This document shows, piece after piece, positions 19,148 through 26,611 of a DNA stretch of 64,000 nucleotides. Origin of the DNA: Planctomycetota bacterium. Its GTDB lineage: Bacteria; Planctomycetota; B15-G4; SIAN01. The stretch lies in assembly GCA_028289345.1 (NCBI GenBank), contig JANQQL010000033.1, forward strand, positions 248,001-312,000. Direction: 5' to 3'. The position numbers and the translations under genes were made by a program. The notes under the pieces were generated by a model that did not search any database, was not told where the DNA came from, and was given only the letters and a program-made list of their open reading frames with translations. Within the stretch, counting starts at the first letter, position 1. Each line of letters opens with the position of its first letter.

Positions 19148-20410
19148 ATGATTTCGCTCTTCGAGGCACAGTCCAGGGTGGATTCCTTCCCGGTTTCTTT
19201 GCCCGCACCGGAACGGATTCTTCTGACCGACGCTTTGGGCCGGGTTCTGGCCGAAGACCTGCAAAGTGATCAAGACCTGCCTCCCTTCGACCGCATCACG
19301 ATGGACGGCTATGCGATACGGGCTGCGGACCTCACGAGTTCGGCACGGCTCCCGATCGCCGGAGAGGTGGCGGCAGGAAGTGTCGCGCCGGGCCCTCTGC
19401 CTCCGGCCATGGCGTACCGGGTGATGACGGGGGCCCCGCTGCCCCCGGGCGCGGACGCCATCATCATGGTCGAGGAGACGCGGGAAAGCGGGGACGTTGT
19501 AGAGTTCTCCGAGAAGTCTCGAGAAACGCTTCGCTCCGGTCAGAACATTCACCGTCGTGGTCAGGATCTCGGGCTCGATCAGACGGCCGCCGAAGTCGGA
19601 ACGCGGATCACGACCGCATCGATCCCGCTCCTGGCCACTCTGGGCTGCGAACAAGTCCCGGTCTTTCCAGTTCCGGAGGTCGCCATCCTGACCTCGGGCA
19701 ACGAGCTCGTGAATCCGTCCGAGAGTCCCGGTCCCGGGCAAATTCGAGACTCGAACCGCTCGACTCTTGCTGCCCAAGTCCTCAGTGCCGGCTGCCAACC
19801 AAGAGTTTTGCCCATCGTCGAAGACGACCCAGCTGCCATGCGCCGAGCGGTCGACGACGGGTTGCGATCGGACGTGCTGATTCTGACCGGAGGATCTTCG
19901 GTCGGCCGCTACGACTACTCGTTGCAAGTGGTCGAGGAGGCGGGAGCCAAACAATGGTTCAACAAGGTTGCCATCAAACCTGGCAAACCCGTCTTGTATC
20001 TGACCAAAGACGAAACCCAGGTCTTTTGTTTGCCGGGCAACCCGGTGTCGGCCTTCGTCACTTTTGAACTCTTGGTGCGCCCGGCGTTGGAGAAACGCTT
20101 GGGCCTGCGCAACGTTTGGCCGGTCCCGCTGCAACTCCCGATACGAAGGACCATGAGTGCGCCGCGTCCGAGGGATCTGTTTCAGATTTCCCGGATCGTG
20201 GCCACGAGTTCTGTGGAGACTCTCGGAGCCAGCTGGGAGGTAGAGCCGATTGCATGGTCTGGCTCGGGTGACTTGGTCTCGGTCAACGCCACCAACGCGC
20301 TGGTGAGGATTCCCATGGATTCCACCGTCGAAGAAGGGCAGCTCGCCCCGGTGTTTCCGCTCCGCGATGCCAGAGAGGCGTTTCCCCGACAGTCGGAGCC
20401 GTGCTCGTGA
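19148..20410 (+). CDS. moeA: Molybdopterin molybdenumtransferase MoeA
   Basis: A 420-residue enzyme that inserts molybdate into adenylated molybdopterin to make molybdenum cofactor. Diagnostic segments are PPFDRITMDGYAI near the N-terminus, RVMTGAPLPPGADAI, VEE, the MoaB-like domain with TSGNELV, ILTGGSSVGRYDYS and FCLPGNPVSAFVTFE, and a C-terminal beta-barrel. The ATG at 19148 has GGAG ten bases upstream; an open extension to 19076 would overlap the divergent promoter. No other moa/moe genes are in the window. It overlaps lnt by 4 bases. Molybdenum cofactor implies molybdo-enzymes elsewhere, possibly a selenium-dependent formate dehydrogenase in view of the selenoprotein candidate at 32937-33545. 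Confidence 0.92.
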   Translation: MISLFEAQSRVDSFPVSLPAPERILLTDALGRVLAEDLQSDQDLPPFDRITMDGYAIRAADLTSSARLPIAGEVAAGSVAPGPLPPAMAYRVMTGAPLPPGADAIIMVEETRESGDVVEFSEKSRETLRSGQNIHRRGQDLGLDQTAAEVGTRITTASIPLLATLGCEQVPVFPVPEVAILTSGNELVNPSESPGPGQIRDSNRSTLAAQVLSAGCQPRVLPIVEDDPAAMRRAVDDGLRSDVLILTGGSSVGRYDYSLQVVEEAGAKQWFNKVAIKPGKPVLYLTKDETQVFCLPGNPVSAFVTFELLVRPALEKRLGLRNVWPVPLQLPIRRTMSAPRPRDLFQISRIVATSSVETLGASWEVEPIAWSGSGDLVSVNATNALVRIPMDSTVEEGQLAPVFPLRDAREAFPRQSEPCS

Positions 20411-21990
20411 AGGGTTGGGCAGGACTCGTCGCCGCCATCGCATTGGGCGTTGCCGCGTTCCCACCGCTGGATTGGGGACCACTCGGGTTCCTGGCCTTGT
20501 GGCCCTGGTGTTGGTTGGTTCGCCGTTACCGGGGGGGGCGGCTGTTTGGCATGGGGTACCTCGGCGGGTGGGGAATTCTGGGTCTGGGCTGCGCTTGGCT
20601 CGGCAAGTCGAGCCTCACCAATCTCCTCGCGGCCTGCGCAATTGAAAGCCTTTACTTCGGCTTGTTTGCCTTGGCGTTGCGATTCCTTCACGTCCAGCGG
20701 GGCATCTCCTGCGCTTGGGCACTTCCGGTGACTTGGGTGAGCATGGAGTTTGCCCGCAGTCACATCCCGCTGGATGGCTATCCGTGGTTGTTGCTCGGCT
20801 ACACCCAATACCGTTGGCTGGAGTTGCTGCAGATCAGCGACTTGGTCGGGGTGTTCGGCATGTCGTGGCTACTCGCGTGGTCCGCGGGAACCCTGGATCA
20901 TGTGGTGGTGTCCCGCGGTCGCGCTCCCCGAGCCCGCTGGTTGCCCTTGGCCGCGTTCGGGACCGCTCTTGCTTGCGCGTGGGGATATGGAAGCTGGCGA
21001 CTCAGCGCATCTCTTCCACTGACTCCCGGTCCTGAAATGCTGCTGGTCCAAGCCAGCATTCCCCAGCAGCTCAAGTCGCAGAATTCCTCGATGGAAGCCA
21101 TCTTGGACGACCATCTTCGGTTGACCCGCGAGGGCCTCGAAGAAAGCAAGGCCCGCATTGTCGTGTGGCCCGAGACCATGTTCCCGCCACTTCCTCGCGA
21201 GTACCAAACGACCCGCGGCACGCGCATCGGGACCCTGCTGGAAGATTCGGTGTTCCGCAACCCAAACACTCGGCTGCTTGCGGGAGTCTTGACCATGCAG
21301 TTGGATCCGGAGCGACCCGGTGGTCGCCAACGGTGGAACTCTGCGCTGTGGTTCGACGCGGCCGGGGACGTTCTGGCGGTGTACGACAAGTGTGTGCTGG
21401 TTCCAGGCGGGGAGTACATCCCTCTCATTCAATGGTTGCCAGCGGGCATGAGGCGCTGGATTCAAGAGTGGGTGGTGGACATGGCGGGGTTCCTTCCCGA
21501 TTTGGAACAGGGGGAGGGACCGGTCCTGTTTCACCACGAAGATGAAAGCGGGAGGACCGCACTGGGGGTGACGATCTGTTACGAAATCGCTTACCCACAT
21601 TTCGGTCGGCAAGTGGTGAAGGCCGGGGCGGAGGTGCTGGTGAACCTCTCCAACGAGGCGTGGTTTCCAGACAGCGCCGAGTTCGCCCAATACACCGCCA
21701 TGGCGGCTTTCCGCGCGGCCGAGGTCAAGCGCTCGGTCGTTCGCAGCGCCAACAGTGGGACCTCTGCCTTCATCGATCCGTGGGGACGCGTGAGCCCACT
21801 GCGCGGCACGGACGGGGCCCTTCACGGGTTTCCGGGGACTCTCGCGGGGATCCCGGCGAAGTCCGAGGAACAAACCCTGTATCTGCGCTTTGGAGATTGG
21901 GTAGCCTGGCTGGCGTGGGTCCTTCTTCTCGAGGGCGCCGTCCGCCGACGAAAACCTCCGGTTACCGACCCGATCGGGAAGGGAATATAG
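20407..21990 (+). CDS. lnt: Apolipoprotein N-acyltransferase Lnt
   Basis: A 527-residue inner-membrane enzyme that adds the third acyl chain to the N-terminal cysteine of lipoproteins. About six to eight N-terminal transmembrane helices precede a periplasmic nitrilase-fold domain. The triad is complete: Glu256 in WPETMFPP, Lys328 in YDKCVLVPGGEYIP and Cys391 in TICYEIAYP, positions close to E267/K335/C387 of E. coli Lnt. NLSNEAWFPDS is also typical, and a C-terminal helix closes the protein. The GTG at 20407 overlaps the moeA stop (GTGA), indicating coupled translation. The window encodes several lipoprotein substrates (17847, 30173). Confidence 0.92.
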   Translation: MKGWAGLVAAIALGVAAFPPLDWGPLGFLALWPWCWLVRRYRGGRLFGMGYLGGWGILGLGCAWLGKSSLTNLLAACAIESLYFGLFALALRFLHVQRGISCAWALPVTWVSMEFARSHIPLDGYPWLLLGYTQYRWLELLQISDLVGVFGMSWLLAWSAGTLDHVVVSRGRAPRARWLPLAAFGTALACAWGYGSWRLSASLPLTPGPEMLLVQASIPQQLKSQNSSMEAILDDHLRLTREGLEESKARIVVWPETMFPPLPREYQTTRGTRIGTLLEDSVFRNPNTRLLAGVLTMQLDPERPGGRQRWNSALWFDAAGDVLAVYDKCVLVPGGEYIPLIQWLPAGMRRWIQEWVVDMAGFLPDLEQGEGPVLFHHEDESGRTALGVTICYEIAYPHFGRQVVKAGAEVLVNLSNEAWFPDSAEFAQYTAMAAFRAAEVKRSVVRSANSGTSAFIDPWGRVSPLRGTDGALHGFPGTLAGIPAKSEEQTLYLRFGDWVAWLAWVLLLEGAVRRRKPPVTDPIGKGI

Positions 21991-22060
21991 GGGGACGAAA
22001 TCGGCTGCCCGCGACCGATGCAAGGGAGCGGTCTTGCCCTCGCGAGGGGGAGAAAGAGGA

Positions 22061-22088
22061 TTGACTGGCCCGAGGACCGGCCTATAAT
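22061..22088 (+). promoter_or_regulatory. Sigma70-type promoter for the coiled-coil/small-membrane-protein unit
   Basis: TTGACT at 22061-22066 and a perfect TATAAT at 22083-22088, separated by 16 bases, in a 360-base non-coding stretch between lnt and the coiled-coil gene. Transcription would start near 22095 and run through a leader of about 255 bases. Confidence 0.75.
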
Positions 22089-22352
22089 CCTCGCCGACTA
22101 CTCTAACTCTATTGTATTTCAAGAGTTAGGTTTGGTTGGGCGCTCGAAAGGTGTTGGGAAACGCCTGGGAATCCGGGACTTTCCCGCGGGGCTCGTTTCG
22201 ACGGGCGGTCGTTCACACCTCCGACGAACTCGACGAACGATCGGAATCGCAGTAGAACGCTGGCTTCAACGGCGGCGTTGCAGCACCTACGCTGGGCTTG
22301 GAGATCTCTCGGGGACATCGACTGGGGATGCCCCCCTTAGGAAGGAAACCCA
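22089..22352 (+). promoter_or_regulatory. Long 5' leader with an 8-bp hairpin at its start
   Basis: The predicted transcript begins with CTAACTCT (22103-22110) and AGAGTTAG (22122-22129), a perfect 8-base inverted repeat with an 11-base A/T-rich loop. In RNA it makes a 5' stem-loop that could stabilise the message; as DNA it could be an operator just downstream of the start site. The remaining 220 bases have a shorter GGGAA/TTCCC inverted repeat and no ORF or known riboswitch pattern that I recognise. CTTAGGAAGGAAACCC supplies the ribosome site of the next gene. Confidence 0.5.
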
Positions 22353-23201
22353 ATGAGCACCATTTCGAAGGTATTCATCGTTGTGAACCTCGTGCTCTCC
22401 GTGTTCCTGTTGGGCTCGGTGGCTGCGATCCTGTCGAATTCGGCCACGTACAAGGAAAAGTACGACGAGCTGGCCAACAACCAGGGAACCGAAGCTGCCG
22501 ACCTCAAGAGCGAACTCGCCACTGCCCGCGGCCAGATCGAGAACATGGAAGGCGAGAATCGTCGCCTCCAGAACCAAGTGAGTGACCTGGAATCTGACAA
22601 CCAGACCCTGCAGACCGAGCGGGATCAGGAGCGTGCCGACAACAACCAGCTGCGCTCCTCGGTGGACAGCATCAGCAGCTCCATGCAATCGGTGCAGACT
22701 GCGCTGAACGACATGGACAGCCGCAACGCCGATCTCGCCTCCCAGAAAGACGCGGCCCGGGACAAAGCTGCCGAGGCAGATCAGGCCAAAATGGTCGCCG
22801 AGCGTGAACGAGACGATGCCCGTCGCGAACTCGAAAACGTGTCCGGTTTCCGCGCGGACCTGGAAGGCCGCATCGCGGAGCTCGAGGAAGAGCGCGACCT
22901 GTTGAAAGCCGAGCGCGAAGCGCTGGTGCAGATGGGCGTTCCTGTCTCCGAGCTGATCGGCCAGGCGGTGCCGCTGATCGAGGCCAAGGTTTCCAACGTT
23001 GGTGAAGGATTCGTCGTCCTCAACGTCGGTGACAAAGATGGCGTCCAGATCGGATACCCGTTCGACGTCTACCGCGGCGAGAACTACGTCGGCCGAGTGA
23101 TCGTCGACAAGGTCTACCCAGACACCTGCACGGCCCGCGTTCGAGTGCAGAACCGGGATCTCGAGTTCGAAAGCCTCGACAACGCCACGACTCGTTTGTA
23201 G
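22353..23201 (+). CDS. Membrane-anchored coiled-coil protein with MreC-like barrel end
   Basis: A 282-residue protein with one N-terminal transmembrane helix (about 6-27, VFIVVNLVLSVFLLGSVAAI), a long Ala/Glu/Gln-rich coiled coil to about residue 195, and a C-terminal beta-rich domain (VLNVGDKDGVQIGYPFDVYR, then VGRVIVDKV). This architecture is that of MreC and related envelope organisers: helix, coiled coil, then small beta-barrel. It lies 570 bases upstream of mreB but is separated from it by a terminator. A strong AGGAAGG ribosome site precedes the ATG. The protein probably sits in the periplasm and may scaffold wall synthesis; that role is inference from shape and place. Confidence 0.7.
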   Translation: MSTISKVFIVVNLVLSVFLLGSVAAILSNSATYKEKYDELANNQGTEAADLKSELATARGQIENMEGENRRLQNQVSDLESDNQTLQTERDQERADNNQLRSSVDSISSSMQSVQTALNDMDSRNADLASQKDAARDKAAEADQAKMVAERERDDARRELENVSGFRADLEGRIAELEEERDLLKAEREALVQMGVPVSELIGQAVPLIEAKVSNVGEGFVVLNVGDKDGVQIGYPFDVYRGENYVGRVIVDKVYPDTCTARVRVQNRDLEFESLDNATTRL

Positions 23202-23303
23202 GTCGTTCGCTGATGACTCCCCGGGTTATCCACGGGGCATCGATCGAGATCAGTCAGCGACACTCAGGAAACCAGAGCACCAGCAGGACAACGGAGACAG
23301 GAA

Positions 23304-23492
23304 ATGGCACGCCGATCCGCAGCATCCCGTGGCGACGAAGTGACCGATCTGCAGTCCGAGCCGACTCCTGGCTCCGATCTGACCCTGGAAACCGGGGTGA
23401 TCTTCGCCACCTTGGTGAGCGTGGTCGCCGGCCTGATTCTGTGCCAGATCGTTTTGAGTGAACACTTCGACTCTGGCCTCTTCGGCGGGTAA
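23304..23492 (+). CDS. Small single-pass membrane protein
   Basis: A 62-residue protein: a charged, Ser/Glu-rich N-terminus (1-27), one hydrophobic helix (about 28-50, TGVIFATLVSVVAGLILCQIV cut as GVIFATLVSVVAGLILCQ) and a short C-terminal tail ending GLFGG. The ATG has GGAG nine bases upstream. It lies between the coiled-coil gene and a strong terminator, so both are probably expressed together. No family recognised; a helper of the preceding membrane protein is a guess. Confidence 0.65.
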   Translation: MARRSAASRGDEVTDLQSEPTPGSDLTLETGVIFATLVSVVAGLILCQIVLSEHFDSGLFGG

Positions 23493-23512
23493 CCCCTTAG
23501 CGGATACACTAG

Positions 23513-23556
23513 ACCGGGTCGGCGCCGCGATGGCAGCGCCGGCCCGGTTTTCTTTT
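23513..23556 (+). terminator. Rho-independent terminator
   Basis: A 13-bp stem (23513-23525 with 23536-23548, one G-U pair), a 10-base loop, and the U-rich run TTTTCTTTT directly after it. It ends the unit started at 22061 and separates it from the mre operon. Confidence 0.9.
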
Positions 23557-23774
23557 GGGGTCCCGGAGAAACTGTTCTGGGGGTGGGATCGGAGATCGGC
23601 GGAAGGGAATCACCCTTCGCCGTTCCGTTCGCTCGGCTGGCGAACGTCGCAACAGGGGATGGCGGACATGGGGAGGTGCATGTCGACGATCGTTGACGTT
23701 GCATTGCAGGGAAACTCGGTTCGAAACACCGATGGCTGCGTCGACTTCGGTCCGGCGAGAGGGGGATTCTCCCC

Positions 23775-24845
23775 ATGAGCCCGGCGCCTTTGTTTCGACC
23801 ATTGGAATGGCTCGTGGGTCGGTTCTCGGTCGACATGGGAATCGACTTGGGAACCGCAAACACTCTGGTTTGCGTGCAGGGGGAAGGCATCGTCATCGCC
23901 GAGCCCTCGGTCGTCGCCGTCAAAAAGGGCACCAACGAAGTCCTGTTGGACGGCAACGCGGTCGGCTACCAGGCCAAGGAGATGCTCGGGAAGACCCCGG
24001 GAAGTATCGAAGCCATTCGTCCATTGAAATACGGGGTCATTGCCGACTTCGAAATCACCGAGCGGATGCTTCGCTACTTCATTCGAAAGGTCCACAAGCG
24101 GAGCTACTTGGTCAAGCCGCGAATCGTGGTCTCGGTGCCGTCTGGAATCACGGCGGTGGAACGTCGCGCGGTGATCAACTCCGCGGAGCGAGCCGGAGCC
24201 CGCGAGGTGTACCTGGTGACCGAGCCCATTGCGGCGGGAATCGGGGCCGGACTACCCATCACCGATCCCGTCGCCAACATGATCGTGGATATCGGGGGCG
24301 GGACCACCGAGGTCGCCGTGATGAGTTTGTTCGGCTTGGTTCACGCCGAGTCCATTCGCATTGCCGGCGATCAGATGGACCTGGCGATCTCCGAGTACTT
24401 GCGCCGCGAGCACAATCTGCTCGTGGGAGAACCAACGTCCGAACGGGTGAAGATTGAGATTGGATCGGCGGCAACCCTCGACCAAGAGATGGAAGTCGAG
24501 GTGGCCGGACGAGACACGATCACCGGACTGCCCCGCCACGCCATCATTCGTTCGGAAGAGATCCGGGAAGCTCTCCACGCACCGGTGCATCAAATCACGG
24601 ATGCCGTTCGCCGAACCCTCGAGATGACCCCGCCAGAGCTCTCGGCAGACCTGGTCCAATCGGGAGTGCTCTTGGCCGGCGGCGGCGCGCTCCTCCGGGG
24701 CATCGACTCGGCCATCGAAGAGGTGATTCGGTTGCCGGTGACGATTGCCGACGACCCCATGACCTGTGTTGCTCGAGGGACCGCGGAGTTCTTGAATCAG
24801 CTTCAGCTGTATCGACAAGTCCTGGACAGCGGTGACGATCTTTGA
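23775..24845 (+). CDS. mreB: Rod-shape actin homologue MreB
   Basis: A 356-residue bacterial actin that forms membrane filaments and guides lateral wall synthesis. It shows the phosphate-1 loop GIDLGTANTLV, EPSVVA, VSVPSGIT, ERRAVINSAERAGAREVYLVTEPIAAAIG-type helix (here EPIAAGIGAGLP), phosphate-2 IVDIGGGTTEVAV, and the adenosine segment GGGALLRGID. Length and order match MreB. The N-terminal 17 residues with PLFRPLEWLVGRF are amphipathic and could be the membrane-binding helix. First gene of the mreBCD-pbp2-rodA operon; the next ATG follows its stop directly. Confidence 0.95.
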   Translation: MSPAPLFRPLEWLVGRFSVDMGIDLGTANTLVCVQGEGIVIAEPSVVAVKKGTNEVLLDGNAVGYQAKEMLGKTPGSIEAIRPLKYGVIADFEITERMLRYFIRKVHKRSYLVKPRIVVSVPSGITAVERRAVINSAERAGAREVYLVTEPIAAGIGAGLPITDPVANMIVDIGGGTTEVAVMSLFGLVHAESIRIAGDQMDLAISEYLRREHNLLVGEPTSERVKIEIGSAATLDQEMEVEVAGRDTITGLPRHAIIRSEEIREALHAPVHQITDAVRRTLEMTPPELSADLVQSGVLLAGGGALLRGIDSAIEEVIRLPVTIADDPMTCVARGTAEFLNQLQLYRQVLDSGDDL

Positions 24846-26126
24846 ATGTGGTGGCGGAATGAGGCGAGAGCGGCTCATTGGCCCTGGGGGTTGGTCGCGG
24901 CTGGCATCCTGACGATGCTTCCGATCGCCCCGATTCAGGGGGTCGTGGTGCTTGCCGAGGAGTTTCTGTTGACCGTCGCGCATCAGCTGGCGGTTTGGAA
25001 GCGAACGGTTTCGCCCGACGAGGTATCCGCCGCCAGCGAACTTCGCCCGGAGCCGTTGGTTCTCGACGCCCTCGCGGATGCGGCCCAGGCGATTTTGCCT
25101 CCCCGGGTATTCGCCGGTGGGGGACAGTTTCACGTGATCCCGGTGGGGGAAATCCGTCGCCCCGACTTTCACTCCTTGGTCGTGCAAAGTCCCATTCCTG
25201 AAGGCGTGCCGGTCTTGCTCGGAAATGTCCGTGTCGGCGACACGGTAGCGACGACTCTGGTTGGTTTCACCGCCCAGAGAGGCGGGAAAAGCGGGTTCGT
25301 GCCTCTCACTGCGGCGGGCTTTCGAGCCGCCGCATTCGCAGGTGATCCTCGCCGCAGTCGTGGCGTCTCTTTTGTGGTTTCCGGGACCAACTCCCACGAG
25401 CTCTCCGGAGAAGGTCCCGAGAGACGATCCCAAATCAAACGCGGCGACTTGGTTTGGGCGGACCCGCGCACCCGAACCGATTCGTGGAGTGGCGGCTGGG
25501 AACTCCCCGATCAACCACCGCTGATTCTCGGTACGGTCGCTACGGCATCCCCCAGTGAGACCGACTTGGTGGTGGACCCGGTGTGGCGCTCCGACTGGCT
25601 GCGGGACGTCGCGATCTTGTTGCCGTCCGATGCCGAACCTCCCACCGAATACTCATTCCGACACGTGCTCGTCCATGCCACCAGCGAAAGGGCCGATCCT
25701 CCGAACCGCAAACTTCTTTGGCTTCGGGAAGGTTGGGAGTCCGGTCTTGGGAGAGGGGTCGCGTTGACCCGTTCGACCGTGTTCGTGGGAAGAATCTTGC
25801 GCGCCGGATGGAAGGCTTCCTGGGTCCGGCAAGTGGAGGACCCGGGCTTTCGCTGCTCGGTGTCCGTTCTCCAGGAAGGCCAATGTCACGGCTGGGAACT
25901 GATTTCCGAAGGGGGAACGGAGAACTCGGTTCGAGTCGCCGCTCCGCCGCGGGATCCATCCTGGGAAGGGGCGTTGTTGGTGACGGACGGCTCGTCGCCT
26001 CAGGTTCCCCCGGGCTTGTCGGTGGGAGTCCTCGAGCGCAGTTCGGACGGCTGGAGAGTTCGTCGGCCGGTCGAGGAGGGCCCTCTCTCCGCTCATGTGT
26101 TCGCGGCGAAGGAGGCCACCCCATGA
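24846..26126 (+). CDS. Divergent MreC-like protein
   Basis: A 426-residue protein in the mreC position. It has an N-terminal transmembrane helix (about 14-37, LVAAGILTMLPIAPIQGVVV) and then beta-rich domains with VGEIRRPDFHSLVVQ, GVPVLLGNVRVGDTVATTLVG and a repeat-like second half. The usual MreC coiled coil is short or absent and overall similarity is weak, so the call rests largely on position between mreB and an mreD-like gene. Expected role: periplasmic scaffold that activates PBP2. It overlaps the next gene by 4 bases (ATGA). Confidence 0.55.
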   Translation: MWWRNEARAAHWPWGLVAAGILTMLPIAPIQGVVVLAEEFLLTVAHQLAVWKRTVSPDEVSAASELRPEPLVLDALADAAQAILPPRVFAGGGQFHVIPVGEIRRPDFHSLVVQSPIPEGVPVLLGNVRVGDTVATTLVGFTAQRGGKSGFVPLTAAGFRAAAFAGDPRRSRGVSFVVSGTNSHELSGEGPERRSQIKRGDLVWADPRTRTDSWSGGWELPDQPPLILGTVATASPSETDLVVDPVWRSDWLRDVAILLPSDAEPPTEYSFRHVLVHATSERADPPNRKLLWLREGWESGLGRGVALTRSTVFVGRILRAGWKASWVRQVEDPGFRCSVSVLQEGQCHGWELISEGGTENSVRVAAPPRDPSWEGALLVTDGSSPQVPPGLSVGVLERSSDGWRVRRPVEEGPLSAHVFAAKEATP

Positions 26127-26611
26127 CGTTCTTGGTGTGGTCGATCGCCGCGGTGCTCTTGAGTCGCGCCCAGTCGGACTTCCTGCCCTTGCCGGTGGAT
26201 GCCTTGGTGCTGTTGTCGGCGCTCGTGCTGGTGCGGCTGGATCTCGCTCGGGCGGGGGCTCGATTTGCGGCGTTGCTTCTTGGCTACGCCGCAGGTTCCT
26301 CGGATCCGATCGGAGTGTTCCTGTTGGGAGGGGGGCTTGCCGCCCTTGTGTTGCTGGCTTCTCGAGAGTTGTTCTATTGGGAGCACTGGGTGGTGCCCTG
26401 TGGGGTGGTCCTTCTCAGCTGGTGCTGCTTCGCCGCCGCCAAGTTCGCCGCTGCCACCCTCGACCTCGTTCCTGCAACGCCGTGGGGCATGGACCAATGG
26501 GTCGGTCTGGCAGTGACTTTGGGACTGGCCCCGATCGCTTTCTCATTGGTACGGGTGGAGCCGGTCCGCAGTGAAGCTGCCCACCATCCGGGAACGATGG
26601 ACTCGGCATGA
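26123..26611 (+). CDS. MreD-like small polytopic membrane protein
   Basis: A 162-residue protein with about five hydrophobic segments, in the mreD position. The size (MreD is about 160 residues) and the order of genes support the assignment, not any sequence motif. The segment FAALLLGYAAGSSDPIGVFLLGGG resembles the small-residue central part of MreD, which has a similar leucine/glycine pattern around a conserved acidic or polar residue. It overlaps mreC and pbp2 by 4 bases on each side. Confidence 0.6.
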   Translation: MTFLVWSIAAVLLSRAQSDFLPLPVDALVLLSALVLVRLDLARAGARFAALLLGYAAGSSDPIGVFLLGGGLAALVLLASRELFYWEHWVVPCGVVLLSWCCFAAAKFAAATLDLVPATPWGMDQWVGLAVTLGLAPIAFSLVRVEPVRSEAAHHPGTMDSA

